Positions 5,021-11,873 of a DNA stretch of 11,873 nucleotides are shown in pieces (position 1 is the first letter of the stretch; every line of letters starts with the position of its first letter). The DNA lies in contig DDIC01000069.1 in the NCBI GenBank assembly GCA_002338335.1, forward strand, positions 25,128 to 37,000, in the 5' to 3' direction. Both the position numbers and the translations under genes were made by a program. The DNA comes from Bacteroidetes bacterium UBA1860 (lineage in GTDB: Bacteria > Bacteroidota > Rhodothermia > Balneolales > Balneolaceae). The notes beneath the pieces are model-generated. The model was not told the origin of the DNA, did no database searches, and saw nothing but the letters and a program-made list of their open reading frames with translations.

Positions 5021-7495
5021 TCAACGAACGATTGCTACTTTTCCAACAGCACGTTCTTTTCCGTCTCGATCAAGAGCGATCACGATATACACACCGGTAC
5101 TTAGCCGCTTCCCATCATCCGAGAGCCCATCCCAACGCACACGGCCACCCTCTGCATCCATTCCCTTGACCCGCTGCCCATCGATGGTCACGACGCGGAC
5201 ACGAGACCGAGTTGGCAACCCTTCCAAAATCATCTCATCATGTCGTTCATAAGAGAAAGGACTTGGGTACACCGATAGATTATCAAGTTTGGAGGCCCCT
5301 TGGTTTGCGCGATCCTGGTAGATCTGGACGCCAGCGCTCGTGCTTACAAACAAATTCCCCGTAGCTGGGTCAAAGGCTAGGTCTTGAATGGCATTGCTCA
5401 GTAACGGAGAATTTTCCTCAGTAAAGTGTTCGAGAATGGCTGTTCCAGAAGCATTCACAAGCCATAATCCATCATTCGCCGTGGCAACCCATTTCTGGTT
5501 CGCCCCATTGACGACCATTGCTGTCACATTAATATCTCGCAAAAGATACGGTGAGGGACCCGTAGGATTCTCAGCAATGAGCCACTGAGCCGTCCGCTCG
5601 GCCACGCCGCCCACCAGTAATAAGTCCGGAAACAACAATTTTGCGATTCCACGCTCCGTACCTATCCATATCTCTCCCCGTTGATCTTCGATTACAGCCG
5701 TTACGGTGGCATCGGGTAGATTACCCGACGAAGAGCTTGCATTGAGCACCACAGCTTGATCATCTTGGCGTGACGTTGGATCTGCCCCCGTATCAAGCAC
5801 CATGACCCCACGACCCACTCGGCTAGCTGACTTCAAAAATACCCACTTCCAATCACGCGAGTCGATAAACAACCCCTCATATAAGTCCAACGAGCTCAGT
5901 CCTGAGACCTTGGGGACCAACGTCCAATCTGCCGATCCCTCATCGTGAAACGCTAGAGCTCGAGAGGCAAATCGACTCACCGTCCACAAACGGCCCTGAC
6001 TATCGGTCTCAAGTCCAGAAATCACCACATACTGATCGTTGTCCAATTCCCAGCCACGAAGAGAGCTGGTCAGCGCATTAAACAGAGTCACCTCTCCAGT
6101 AGGCGTACCCTCCGCATCCAATGCCATCCGAGCGACGCCAGAGCCCCAACTCCCAACATAAGCATAGGACTCGGTCGCGACACTCTGAAACGAAAGCTGA
6201 AAATTCGCCTCGGCCATGGTGGAATTGGTAAACTGATTCACATTGGTCCACCCCGTGGTCGTTGAATAGACCGTCATCCCTTTCTTTCGGTCCGAGATGA
6301 AGTTATTGTCAAATGTCTCCGACACAGCACCCAGGAAGCCATTGCCCGTCATGGTGATCGATTTTAGAGCATTGGTTGCCGGTGTATTTAACCTCATCGT
6401 GGACGTTGAAACCTCTGCCCAATTCCCATCAAATCGATGCTCAATCACTCCTCGTGTCAGCGATCCCCGAAGGAGTGTAATTTCACCAGAGCTCGACGCG
6501 TTTGAAGTGGAGGAACTAAGTTCTATTCTGGCCGATCGGTCTTCAAACGGGATATTTTTGAGCACATTATCACCCTGGAAGACCAACATTCTGACGCGCT
6601 GTAATAACACTCGTTGATCTGTACCAGGGACCTCGACGACATCAAAGGATTCCATCGACCCCGCTTGGGTCCATTCACTCCACCCAATTCCGTCTTTGTA
6701 CTGGGTTACACTACTTGATGTGGCCGCAACGATACCTTGATCCAATGCACGAATCCATGTAAAGGGGGGACTGCCAATCTCATCCATCGACCACGTTTGC
6801 CAAGACGCTGGCAAGCTCAACGATGAGGTGGAGGGCGCCGTCGCCACACCCTCAGACGTGGCAACCCAAATCGAGCCATCAGGGCGGATATCCATCGATT
6901 GAATCCCCAAACCAAGAGGCCATGCGCCAAATTGAAGCGCCGATTCACGCACAAGCCATGTTTTGGCATCATATACCACAATACCAAATCCAGTAGCGAC
7001 ATACGCGGCGTCCCCAACCACTGCAACAGACCGAATCGACTTATCTGGAAAACGGGTGGACCGAATAATATCATTCAGTGTTCTTACTTGGCGTGTTTCT
7101 AGCTCAACGATGTCCAAAGCGCCGTCGCGGTACCCAATCACCAACCCTGCACCATCGGACGTGAGCGCCATACTCGATGGGTTCGTTGCGTGTAATCCGT
7201 CATTGGTCGTAAACACATCCACAACCAACCCCTCAGTGAGTTCGATTCCAAATACTCCCCCTGTGGTCGCGATCCAGACAATTTCTGACGCAGCGACCTC
7301 CATCTCAACGACTTGTTCCAAGGATGAGATGGACAGCCAATCACCCGGAATAAGCGACTCCAGGTCGAACGCTTGCGTGGACTCATTGGCTGGGGCGCCA
7401 GCAGCAGGAGAAACGTTTTGAGCTTGTGAAAGCGATGCATGGAACACGATGCTCAACAAAACACTCACCCCCAAGATCGTTACATAGGATTTCAT
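5021..7495 (-). CDS. porZ: PorZ-like type IX secretion surface protein (beta-propellers plus C-terminal sorting-type domain)
   Basis: This 824-residue exported protein has a signal peptide (1-25, SQA before Q26). Its N-terminal propeller reads like PorZ: TTGGVFGIEL, TNDGLHATNPSSMAL, LVIGYRDGALDIVEL, then SIRSVAVVGDAAYVATGFGIVVYD and IWVATSEGVATAP. The later part carries propeller strands such as YAYVGSWGSGVARM, EIWIGTERGIAKL, QKWVATANDGLWLV and EHFTEENSPLLSNAIQDLAF, which I recognise as the second PorZ propeller. Residues 737-824 form a T9SS/FlgD-Ig-like domain: LSVYPSPF, VRWDGLSDDGKRLSTGVYIV, ending GKVAIVR. In P. gingivalis PorZ (about 776 residues) is a surface subunit of the PorU/V/Q/Z attachment complex, binds anionic LPS and retains its C-terminal domain. 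Here the gene starts 4 bases after the transporter stop and precedes a glycosyltransferase, which fits a glycan-linked role. The alternative is a generic two-component-regulator-type propeller protein. PorZ function is inferred from motifs, not shown. Confidence 0.82.
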   Translation of the reverse strand: MKSYVTILGVSVLLSIVFHASLSQAQNVSPAAGAPANESTQAFDLESLIPGDWLSISSLEQVVEMEVAASEIVWIATTGGVFGIELTEGLVVDVFTTNDGLHATNPSSMALTSDGAGLVIGYRDGALDIVELETRQVRTLNDIIRSTRFPDKSIRSVAVVGDAAYVATGFGIVVYDAKTWLVRESALQFGAWPLGLGIQSMDIRPDGSIWVATSEGVATAPSTSSLSLPASWQTWSMDEIGSPPFTWIRALDQGIVAATSSSVTQYKDGIGWSEWTQAGSMESFDVVEVPGTDQRVLLQRVRMLVFQGDNVLKNIPFEDRSARIELSSSTSNASSSGEITLLRGSLTRGVIEHRFDGNWAEVSTSTMRLNTPATNALKSITMTGNGFLGAVSETFDNNFISDRKKGMTVYSTTTGWTNVNQFTNSTMAEANFQLSFQSVATESYAYVGSWGSGVARMALDAEGTPTGEVTLFNALTSSLRGWELDNDQYVVISGLETDSQGRLWTVSRFASRALAFHDEGSADWTLVPKVSGLSSLDLYEGLFIDSRDWKWVFLKSASRVGRGVMVLDTGADPTSRQDDQAVVLNASSSSGNLPDATVTAVIEDQRGEIWIGTERGIAKLLFPDLLLVGGVAERTAQWLIAENPTGPSPYLLRDINVTAMVVNGANQKWVATANDGLWLVNASGTAILEHFTEENSPLLSNAIQDLAFDPATGNLFVSTSAGVQIYQDRANQGASKLDNLSVYPSPFSYERHDEMILEGLPTRSRVRVVTIDGQRVKGMDAEGGRVRWDGLSDDGKRLSTGVYIVIALDRDGKERAVGKVAIVR

Positions 7496-7499
7496 TAGC

Positions 7500-8261
7500 T
7501 CAATGATTGGAATGCCAATCAGGATCTTCGTGATACTTTCGAAATACTCGCACTCCTAGATACATCAACGGGGTGTCAAACGCCGCAAAGAAAAATTTGA
7601 AGAGGTAGGAGTTCATAATCAAGATGCCGAGTGCTCCAAGTGTTGTCACGTCCGCCCCCAAGCCTCCAGTAAAATAAAGAATGCTCAAAATAGCCGAGCT
7701 ATCCACCAATTGAGAAACCATCGTCGAGGCATTGTTGCGAAGCCATAAGTGCTTTCCATTTGTGAGACGCTTCCAAAAATGAAACAACCGTACATCCACC
7801 GTCTGCGCTGTGAGATAAGCAATCATGCTCGCAATGGTGTTTTTGATCATAAATTCATAGACCCCTTCAAACAATGACGTGCCTCCACTCACCCCAGACG
7901 CATCTGGAAGCCAGTGGTTGATGCTCATCAACAAGAGCATGAACATATTCATAAAAAAGCCTATCCAGACCACCATTTGCGCTTTTTTTCGACCAAAAAG
8001 CTCGCTAATTAAATCTGTCGCTAGAAACGTGAATGGATAGGCGATCACTCCAACGGGGACAATCATGGAATAAACCCTCTCATTACGAACCAATTCAGGC
8101 GTAATGGAAAGCAACCAATCTGGTAGTGTGAGGGAAAACAACGTGACAAACTTAGTCGTCCCAATCACATTGCCAAGGACAAGTGAGGTTAGAAAGACCC
8201 CCGCGAGGAAGAAAAAGAAAAAATCCCTCTGGTCTGATGTTGGTTTCTCACCAGCACTCAC
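7500..8261 (-). CDS. yhhQ: Queuosine precursor transporter (YhhQ/VUT family)
   Basis: This is a 253-residue membrane protein of the YhhQ (DUF165/Vut_1) family. E. coli YhhQ imports the queuosine precursors preQ0 and preQ1. Seen: about six hydrophobic helices (approx. 13-31, 65-82, 96-113, 136-155, 184-200, 207-236), the family signature VGVIAYPFTFLATDLISELFGRKKA (69-94), and the LRNNASTMVSQLVDSSAI stretch (174-191), where family members usually have a similar N-x-x-S-Q-x-x-D pattern. The start is a GTG at 8261 whose first G is the last base of the hflC TAG stop, a one-base overlap that implies translational coupling; no Shine-Dalgarno site is visible. The run FFFFF at 14-18 comes from a purine-rich tract, not a homopolymer. 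tgt, the enzyme that uses preQ1, lies 3.3 kb away in the convergent unit. Confidence 0.92.
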   Translation of the reverse strand: MSAGEKPTSDQRDFFFFFLAGVFLTSLVLGNVIGTTKFVTLFSLTLPDWLLSITPELVRNERVYSMIVPVGVIAYPFTFLATDLISELFGRKKAQMVVWIGFFMNMFMLLLMSINHWLPDASGVSGGTSLFEGVYEFMIKNTIASMIAYLTAQTVDVRLFHFWKRLTNGKHLWLRNNASTMVSQLVDSSAILSILYFTGGLGADVTTLGALGILIMNSYLFKFFFAAFDTPLMYLGVRVFRKYHEDPDWHSNH

Positions 8262-9208
8262 TAATCTACACTTTGAAGATACTTATAAAACTCACTGTCG
8301 CTGGAGATGACAATGGTCGTTTTTTCATCAAAAGCGACTTTATACGCCTCCATGGCCCGTGTGAAGTCATACAATTCTCGAGCTGCAGCCGATTTATTGT
8401 ACGATTCATTAAAGATGGCCGCTGCTGCTGCATCTCCATCCCCTCGAATTTCCTTGGCTTCCCGGAAAGCTTCCGACTGGATTTGAAGTAGATCACGTTC
8501 TTTCTCTCCATTGATCCGTGACGCCTCCCCCTGTCCTTCCGACCGGAACAAGTCAGCAATACGATTCCTCTCAGAGATCATTCGATCATACACGGTTACA
8601 CGCACCTCTTCCACATAATTAATACGCTTGAAACGGAAGTCCAGAACTTGAATGCCAAGATCCGCTGCTCGTTCATTGGCCAGCTCCAGGACGATATCTT
8701 GAATGGCATCACGGCCTGTCTGGATGGTATCAAGGGAGTCGGAGAGTAATTCTGATAATTCATCATCCGCAACGGGTGTACGGTTGGATGTGCGAACAAG
8801 CTCATCTAGGTCATGATTTGCCACCGCATTGCGAGTTTCTCCATCCAAAATGTCATCAAGACGAGATTGTGCACCCCGTTCATTACCCAATCGGCGGAAA
8901 AACTGCAACGGGTCGGTAATTTGCCAGCGTGCATAGGAGTCGACAAAAATAAATTTCTTGTCTTTGGTTGGAACCTGATTGCGGTCACCATCCCACTCCA
9001 GGTATCGTTTGTCAAAGTAGTTCGCGTCTTGGACAAATGGCAGTTTAAACTTTAGGCCTGGATCTGTAACCGCATCTCCCACGGGCGCACCAAATTGGGT
9101 GAGGACCACTTGCTGGGTTTCATCTACGATGTACACGGCATTAGAGATCAGAATAATGGCGCCAAAAAGTGCCGCCAAGAGAATCGATGTTGAGCGATTT
9201 AAATTCAT
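8261..9208 (-). CDS. hflC: FtsH protease modulator HflC (SPFH/band 7)
   Basis: HflC is 315 residues (E. coli 334). It has one N-terminal membrane helix (about 8-26) and then the SPFH/band 7 domain: VYIVDETQQVVLTQFGAPVGD, DPGLKFKLPFVQDANYFDKRYLEWDG, FVDSYARWQITDPLQFF, and the late DFRFKRINYVEEVRVTVYDRMISERNRIADLFRSEGQGEA with the coiled-coil arm and KYLQSVD end. With HflK it forms a large cage in the cytoplasmic membrane that surrounds and restrains the FtsH protease. The ATG at 9208 overlaps the hflK stop as ATGA and is preceded by a strong GGAGG site located in the last codons of hflK. Downstream the stop overlaps the transporter's GTG by one base. Confidence 0.95.
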   Translation of the reverse strand: MNLNRSTSILLAALFGAIILISNAVYIVDETQQVVLTQFGAPVGDAVTDPGLKFKLPFVQDANYFDKRYLEWDGDRNQVPTKDKKFIFVDSYARWQITDPLQFFRRLGNERGAQSRLDDILDGETRNAVANHDLDELVRTSNRTPVADDELSELLSDSLDTIQTGRDAIQDIVLELANERAADLGIQVLDFRFKRINYVEEVRVTVYDRMISERNRIADLFRSEGQGEASRINGEKERDLLQIQSEAFREAKEIRGDGDAAAAAIFNESYNKSAAARELYDFTRAMEAYKVAFDEKTTIVISSDSEFYKYLQSVD

Positions 9209-10275
9209 TGTGATCCTCCACTAGAAGCTACGGGTGTTGAAGAGCCTGTTCTTGTGGCTCTGCTTGTTGCGCTCGTTGGGCCTGAAACACCCAGCCCTTG
9301 ACCTTGCAACTGCAGCAAAGGCAATACGTTGTTACCGTTTTCGTCCACAATCACTTTATTGCCAACTTTAGGTAAGATTTCTTGCATTGTTTCGTAATAG
9401 ATACGCTTTTTGGTGATACTCGGTGCTTTGATGTACTCATTGTAGAGTGCATTAAAACTAGCCACTTCACCTTCTGCTCTATTTACACGATCAATGGAAT
9501 ATCCTTCAGCCTGTTGAATCGTTTGTTGCGCCTCCCCTGATGCACGAGGAATAATGCGATTATAATCCGCTAAGGCCTCGTTTACGAGGGTTTCACGTTG
9601 CTGTTGGGCTTCATTCACCTCATTAAACGAAGGTTTAACTGGATCTGGTGGATTGATATCCTGAAGAACGACCTGTTCAATTCGGAGGCCCATCTCATAC
9701 TCGTCACATAACGCTTGGAGTAGACTCTGCACCTGCAAGGCAACTTCTGCACGCCCAACCGTCAGTACTTCATTGACCGTCCGGTCTCCCACAACTTGAC
9801 GCATAGCAGATTCACTCATATCTCGAAGCGTCTGTTCAGGATTACGGACTTTAAACAAAAACTGATATGGATCCGCAATACGGTATTGAACCACCCACTC
9901 GACATCGGCAAGATTCAAATCACCCGTTAACATCAGTGACTCCCCTTCGTACCCTGCTTTTCGGTAGGTCGACTCCACATCAGCCCGAACGGTACGGTAG
10001 CCAAATTCCTGCTTTAATTGACGCTCTACAGGTACAATACGAGCTTGTTCTACAAATGGAATCTTAAATCGTAGACCCGATTCTGCGGTTCGGATATACT
10101 CACCAAACCTCATAATCATCCCCACCTCCTCTGGACCCACAGTATAAAATGACTGGAATCCCATCAAGATCACTGCACCACCGATAATGAAGTTGCGCAG
10201 ATTGCCCGTTAGGTTTTGAATAGCTTCTTGGAAATTTGGACCGCCGCTTGCGCTCCCTTTATTTTGATTAGCCAT
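9205..10275 (-). CDS. hflK: FtsH protease modulator HflK (SPFH/band 7)
   Basis: HflK is the partner of HflC in the membrane complex that modulates FtsH. From the ATG at 10275 it has 356 residues: a short Gly/Ser/Asn-rich N-terminus (shorter than the E. coli protein of 419 residues), one membrane helix (about 28-45), then SFYTVGPEEVGMIMRFGEY, GLRFKIPFVEQARIVPVERQL, LMLTGDLNLADVEWVVQYRI, a long Gln/Glu/Ala-rich helical arm (EVNEAQQQRETLVNEALADYNRIIPRASGEA), and a flexible Ser/Thr/Gly C-terminus. The TGDLN and VEW motifs fit HflK and not HflC. A GTG at 10293 would add six residues (MKCNIL) but has no ribosome-binding site; the ATG is preferred because MANQNKG suits the usual polar start. It is the first gene of the five-gene run and diverges from mscS. 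Confidence 0.95.
   Translation of the reverse strand: MANQNKGSASGGPNFQEAIQNLTGNLRNFIIGGAVILMGFQSFYTVGPEEVGMIMRFGEYIRTAESGLRFKIPFVEQARIVPVERQLKQEFGYRTVRADVESTYRKAGYEGESLMLTGDLNLADVEWVVQYRIADPYQFLFKVRNPEQTLRDMSESAMRQVVGDRTVNEVLTVGRAEVALQVQSLLQALCDEYEMGLRIEQVVLQDINPPDPVKPSFNEVNEAQQQRETLVNEALADYNRIIPRASGEAQQTIQQAEGYSIDRVNRAEGEVASFNALYNEYIKAPSITKKRIYYETMQEILPKVGNKVIVDENGNNVLPLLQLQGQGLGVSGPTSATSRATRTGSSTPVASSGGSQ
9213..9219 (-). promoter_or_regulatory. Strong Shine-Dalgarno site of hflC
   Basis: On the minus strand GGAGGAT occupies 9219-9213, with GGAGG ending six bases before the hflC ATG at 9208. The same bases encode the Gly-Gly-Ser near the end of HflK. It stands out because the other starts in this window show no comparable site, and it supports both the start choice and strong re-initiation of hflC within the ATGA overlap. 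Confidence 0.75.
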
Positions 10276-10304
10276 AAGAATGTTACATTTCACACGTTGA
10301 CACT

Positions 10305-10325
10305 TCGAATCAGCGATTGATTCGA
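10305..10325. promoter_or_regulatory. Perfect inverted repeat (candidate operator) between hflK and mscS
   Basis: TCGAATCA (10305-10312) and TGATTCGA (10318-10325) are exact reverse complements separated by five bases. The 21-base dyad sits in the 76-base gap between the divergent hflK and mscS starts, the usual place for a dimeric regulator to act on both. A TTGATT at 10317-10322 overlapping the right arm could be a -35 element with CATAGT (10341-10346, 18-base spacer) as a poor -10 for mscS, but that would place the -10 only six bases before the ATG. The dyad is seen directly; regulator binding is inference. Confidence 0.5.
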
Positions 10326-10351
10326 GACACGCCCTTGAACCATAGTATACA

Positions 10352-11560
10352 ATGTCCTACGACCAAGACTCAACACAAGTTTCAACAATTTCTGAACCAT
10401 CGAGCGTTTCCGTCGATAGCCTAGCATCACTTCAAAGCCCACTCGAATCGACCCTTTCGGTAGCTGTTGTCCAAGTTGTAGACTCCCTTCCTTCCTTTTT
10501 TAGAGCAGATCTATTTGGATTAGAGCTTTGGCAGTTCGCCGCCTTAATGATTTGGGTCGCGATTGCAGCAAGTTTATCGTGGCTTTTTGAGACCCTTGTG
10601 AGTCGATATCTTCGGCCATTTCTTAAGCGATTTGCACAAGGGACTGCAGAGGCTTTTGTCGACTCCATGGCCAAACCGATCCGTTGGTGGCTCCTATTTG
10701 TCATTTTGAGCCTCACGAGCACATTGCTTCAGCTAGACCCAGAGCTTAACACTCGCCTTACCCAAGTTCTCACGGTGTTTGCCTCCATTGCCACAATCGT
10801 CTTGGTCTATCGCCTCACAGAGTTTATTGCTGAGCGCGCTTTGGAATACACTGCCAAAACAGAGAGCTCTTTTGATGATCAACTTGTTCCTTTGATTCGG
10901 AACTCGGTGCAAGTGATTGTCATTGTCGTTGGGGTGTTATTCATCCTTCAGAATAATGGGGTCAACGTGACAAGCCTCATTGCAGGACTGGGACTTGGGG
11001 GTCTCGCCTTTGCTCTTGCAGCTCAAAACACGCTGGCCAACTTTTTTGGCTCCATTACACTGTTTCTTGATCGACCCTTTCAGGTGGGTGATGTAATTTC
11101 TGCTGGCGGGGTTGATGGGACTGTAGAGGAGGTTGGGTTCCGGTCGTCACGCATTCGGACGTTTTACAACTCTCAAGTCACGATGTCAAACGCAAAACTC
11201 GCGGATCTTGATATTGATAATTTGGGTCGACGGCAGGTTCGTCGCTTCCGCACCAATATTGGCCTGACCTATGATACCCCAACGGATAAAATTCAGTCTT
11301 TTGTGGAAGGCGTTCGCAAGATTGTAGAGGAGACCCCCGAAATCTGGAATGATTCTCATGAAGTCCATTTTAATAACATGGGTGCCTACAGTCTAGATAT
11401 ACTGGTGAATATTTTCTTCCACGTGACAACCTGGACTGAGGAATTAACCGCGCGTCATACCTTTTTGATGAATGTGATGAAACTGGGAGAGGAATTGGGC
11501 GTTGAATTTGCTTTTCCTACGCAGACGCTTCATGTGGAAAGCATGCCCAAAACATCTTAA
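10352..11560 (+). CDS. mscS: Small-conductance mechanosensitive channel family protein (MscS)
   Basis: MscS channels open under membrane tension and release solutes during osmotic downshock. This 402-residue member is longer than E. coli MscS (286). It has a Ser/Thr-rich N-terminus (1-45), helices at about 57-80, 110-127, 137-158 and 184-200, and then the pore-lining helix with the family hallmark VTSLIAGLGLGGLAFALAAQ (206-225), followed by NTLANFFGSITLFLDRPFQVGD, the beta domain GGVDGTVEEVGFRSSRIRTF, and the alpha/beta vestibule domain ending FPTQTLHVES. The Gly/Ala packing pattern of the pore helix is intact, so it looks functional. The ATG at 10352 has no Shine-Dalgarno site. It diverges from hflK across an inverted repeat and converges on a sugar permease gene 41 bases downstream. 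The assignment to MscS proper versus another MscS-like subfamily (ion-selective members exist) is open. Confidence 0.92.
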   Translation: MSYDQDSTQVSTISEPSSVSVDSLASLQSPLESTLSVAVVQVVDSLPSFFRADLFGLELWQFAALMIWVAIAASLSWLFETLVSRYLRPFLKRFAQGTAEAFVDSMAKPIRWWLLFVILSLTSTLLQLDPELNTRLTQVLTVFASIATIVLVYRLTEFIAERALEYTAKTESSFDDQLVPLIRNSVQVIVIVVGVLFILQNNGVNVTSLIAGLGLGGLAFALAAQNTLANFFGSITLFLDRPFQVGDVISAGGVDGTVEEVGFRSSRIRTFYNSQVTMSNAKLADLDIDNLGRRQVRRFRTNIGLTYDTPTDKIQSFVEGVRKIVEETPEIWNDSHEVHFNNMGAYSLDILVNIFFHVTTWTEELTARHTFLMNVMKLGEELGVEFAFPTQTLHVESMPKTS

Positions 11561-11601
11561 GGGGTTTTTACATTGGGCCACAGGTCAAGCTGGCAGCTAG
11601 T

Positions 11602-11873
11602 TTATCCAGTTGCTAGCGCAGGCTTAACTGACGAGCCCTTTGCACCGTACCACGCGATATAGATGTAGCACAGGGCAGGGACGACAAACGCCAATGCAAG
11701 CCCACCCGACAGATCCGCAACCCAGCCATAAAGCGGCGGAATAAGAGCTCCACCCACGATAGCAGTACACAGGATTCCTGAGCCTTGAGCGGTACGATTA
11801 CCCAGTTTGGCAATCCCGAGTGAGAAAATGGTTGGGAACATAATGGAATTAAAGAGTCCTATACTCAGGACGG
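11602..11873 (-). CDS. FucP-like sugar MFS permease, C-terminal fragment (runs off right edge)
   Basis: The minus-strand frame is open from base 11873 to a TAA at 11602, giving the last 89 residues of a transporter. It begins VLSIGLFNSIMFPTIFSLGI and continues with IVGGALIPPLYGWVADLSGG and FVVPALCYIYIAWYGAKG, forming about three membrane helices. The GLFNSIMFPTIF and IVGGALIPP motifs are characteristic of the FHS family of sugar:proton symporters (fucose permease FucP, glucose/galactose GluP) in the major facilitator superfamily. The substrate cannot be told from this fragment. The frame passes through an internal ATG at 11841, but the homology clearly extends further upstream, so that is not the start. 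It converges on mscS with 41 bases between stops. Confidence 0.85.
   Translation of the reverse strand, partial: VLSIGLFNSIMFPTIFSLGIAKLGNRTAQGSGILCTAIVGGALIPPLYGWVADLSGGLALAFVVPALCYIYIAWYGAKGSSVKPALATG

Noticed and set aside
6963..7421. 152-residue plus-strand open frame antisense to the porZ-like gene
   Set aside because: Its composition (Ser/Thr/Pro-rich, no recognisable motif) is what the complement of a propeller gene gives; the minus-strand gene is strongly supported throughout.
7138..7440. 100-residue minus-strand open frame inside the N-terminal part of the porZ-like gene
   Set aside because: Out-of-frame shadow of the real gene on the same strand, with no family motif.
8208..8226. 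Purine-rich tract giving a penta-phenylalanine run, as a possible assembly or indel error in the transporter
   Set aside because: The tract is mixed A and G, and the reading frame continues correctly into family motifs on its downstream side, so no frameshift is indicated.
11545..11578. Possible terminator after mscS (GCCCAA and TTGGGC arms around a T-run)
   Set aside because: The stem is only six bases with a 22-base loop, and the T-run lies inside the loop instead of after the hairpin, so it does not look like an intrinsic terminator.
11596..11617. Possible hairpin GCTAG...CTAGC at the end of the right-hand permease gene
   Set aside because: Five-base stem with a 12-base loop and no following T-tract on either strand; chance level.

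Overview
The window is a gene-dense piece of a bacterial chromosome with no gap above about 70 bases, no RNA gene, no mobile element and no CRISPR array. It most likely comes from the Bacteroidota/Rhodothermota group (Balneola/Rhodothermus-like relatives). Evidence for this is a PorZ-type protein of the type IX secretion system with a C-terminal sorting-type domain, a tRNA-guanine transglycosylase lacking most of the usual zinc cysteines, near-absence of Shine-Dalgarno sites, and intermediate base composition. This placement is inference from protein features, not a phylogeny.

Layout from left to right. The start of a major-facilitator transporter runs off the left edge (minus strand). It diverges from an endonuclease III gene (nth, plus), which runs tail-to-tail into a minus-strand pair: a dolichyl/polyprenyl-phosphate mannosyltransferase-like enzyme and, upstream of it, a polyprenyl-phosphate sugar-1-phosphate transferase. 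A 68-base divergent gap separates that pair from tgt (plus). tgt converges, sharing a palindromic stop hexamer, on a tightly packed five-gene minus-strand run read as hflK, hflC, yhhQ-type queuosine precursor transporter, porZ-like gene, and a family 2 glycosyltransferase. A short divergent region with a perfect 8-base inverted repeat separates hflK from an MscS-type channel gene (plus). The right edge holds the C-terminal end of a FucP-like sugar permease (minus).

Functional themes. (1) Queuosine: tgt and the precursor transporter lie about 3.3 kb apart in convergent units, so import of the precursor base and its insertion into tRNA are encoded together. (2) Cell-surface glycan and secretion: the initiating sugar-phosphate transferase, the lipid-linked mannose synthase and the GT2 enzyme surround a PorZ homologue. 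In Porphyromonas gingivalis PorZ is a surface protein that handles anionic LPS for attachment of type IX cargo, so a link between local glycan synthesis and cargo anchoring is plausible. (3) Membrane quality control: hflK/hflC and the mechanosensitive channel share a divergent control region.

I found no wholly unknown system. The observations most worth a second look are the PorZ gene embedded in an hflKC/queuosine-transport operon, an endonuclease III whose iron-sulfur cysteine spacing is disrupted and whose Ser-rich tail lies antisense to the neighbouring gene, the depleted zinc site in Tgt, and the inverted repeat between hflK and mscS.
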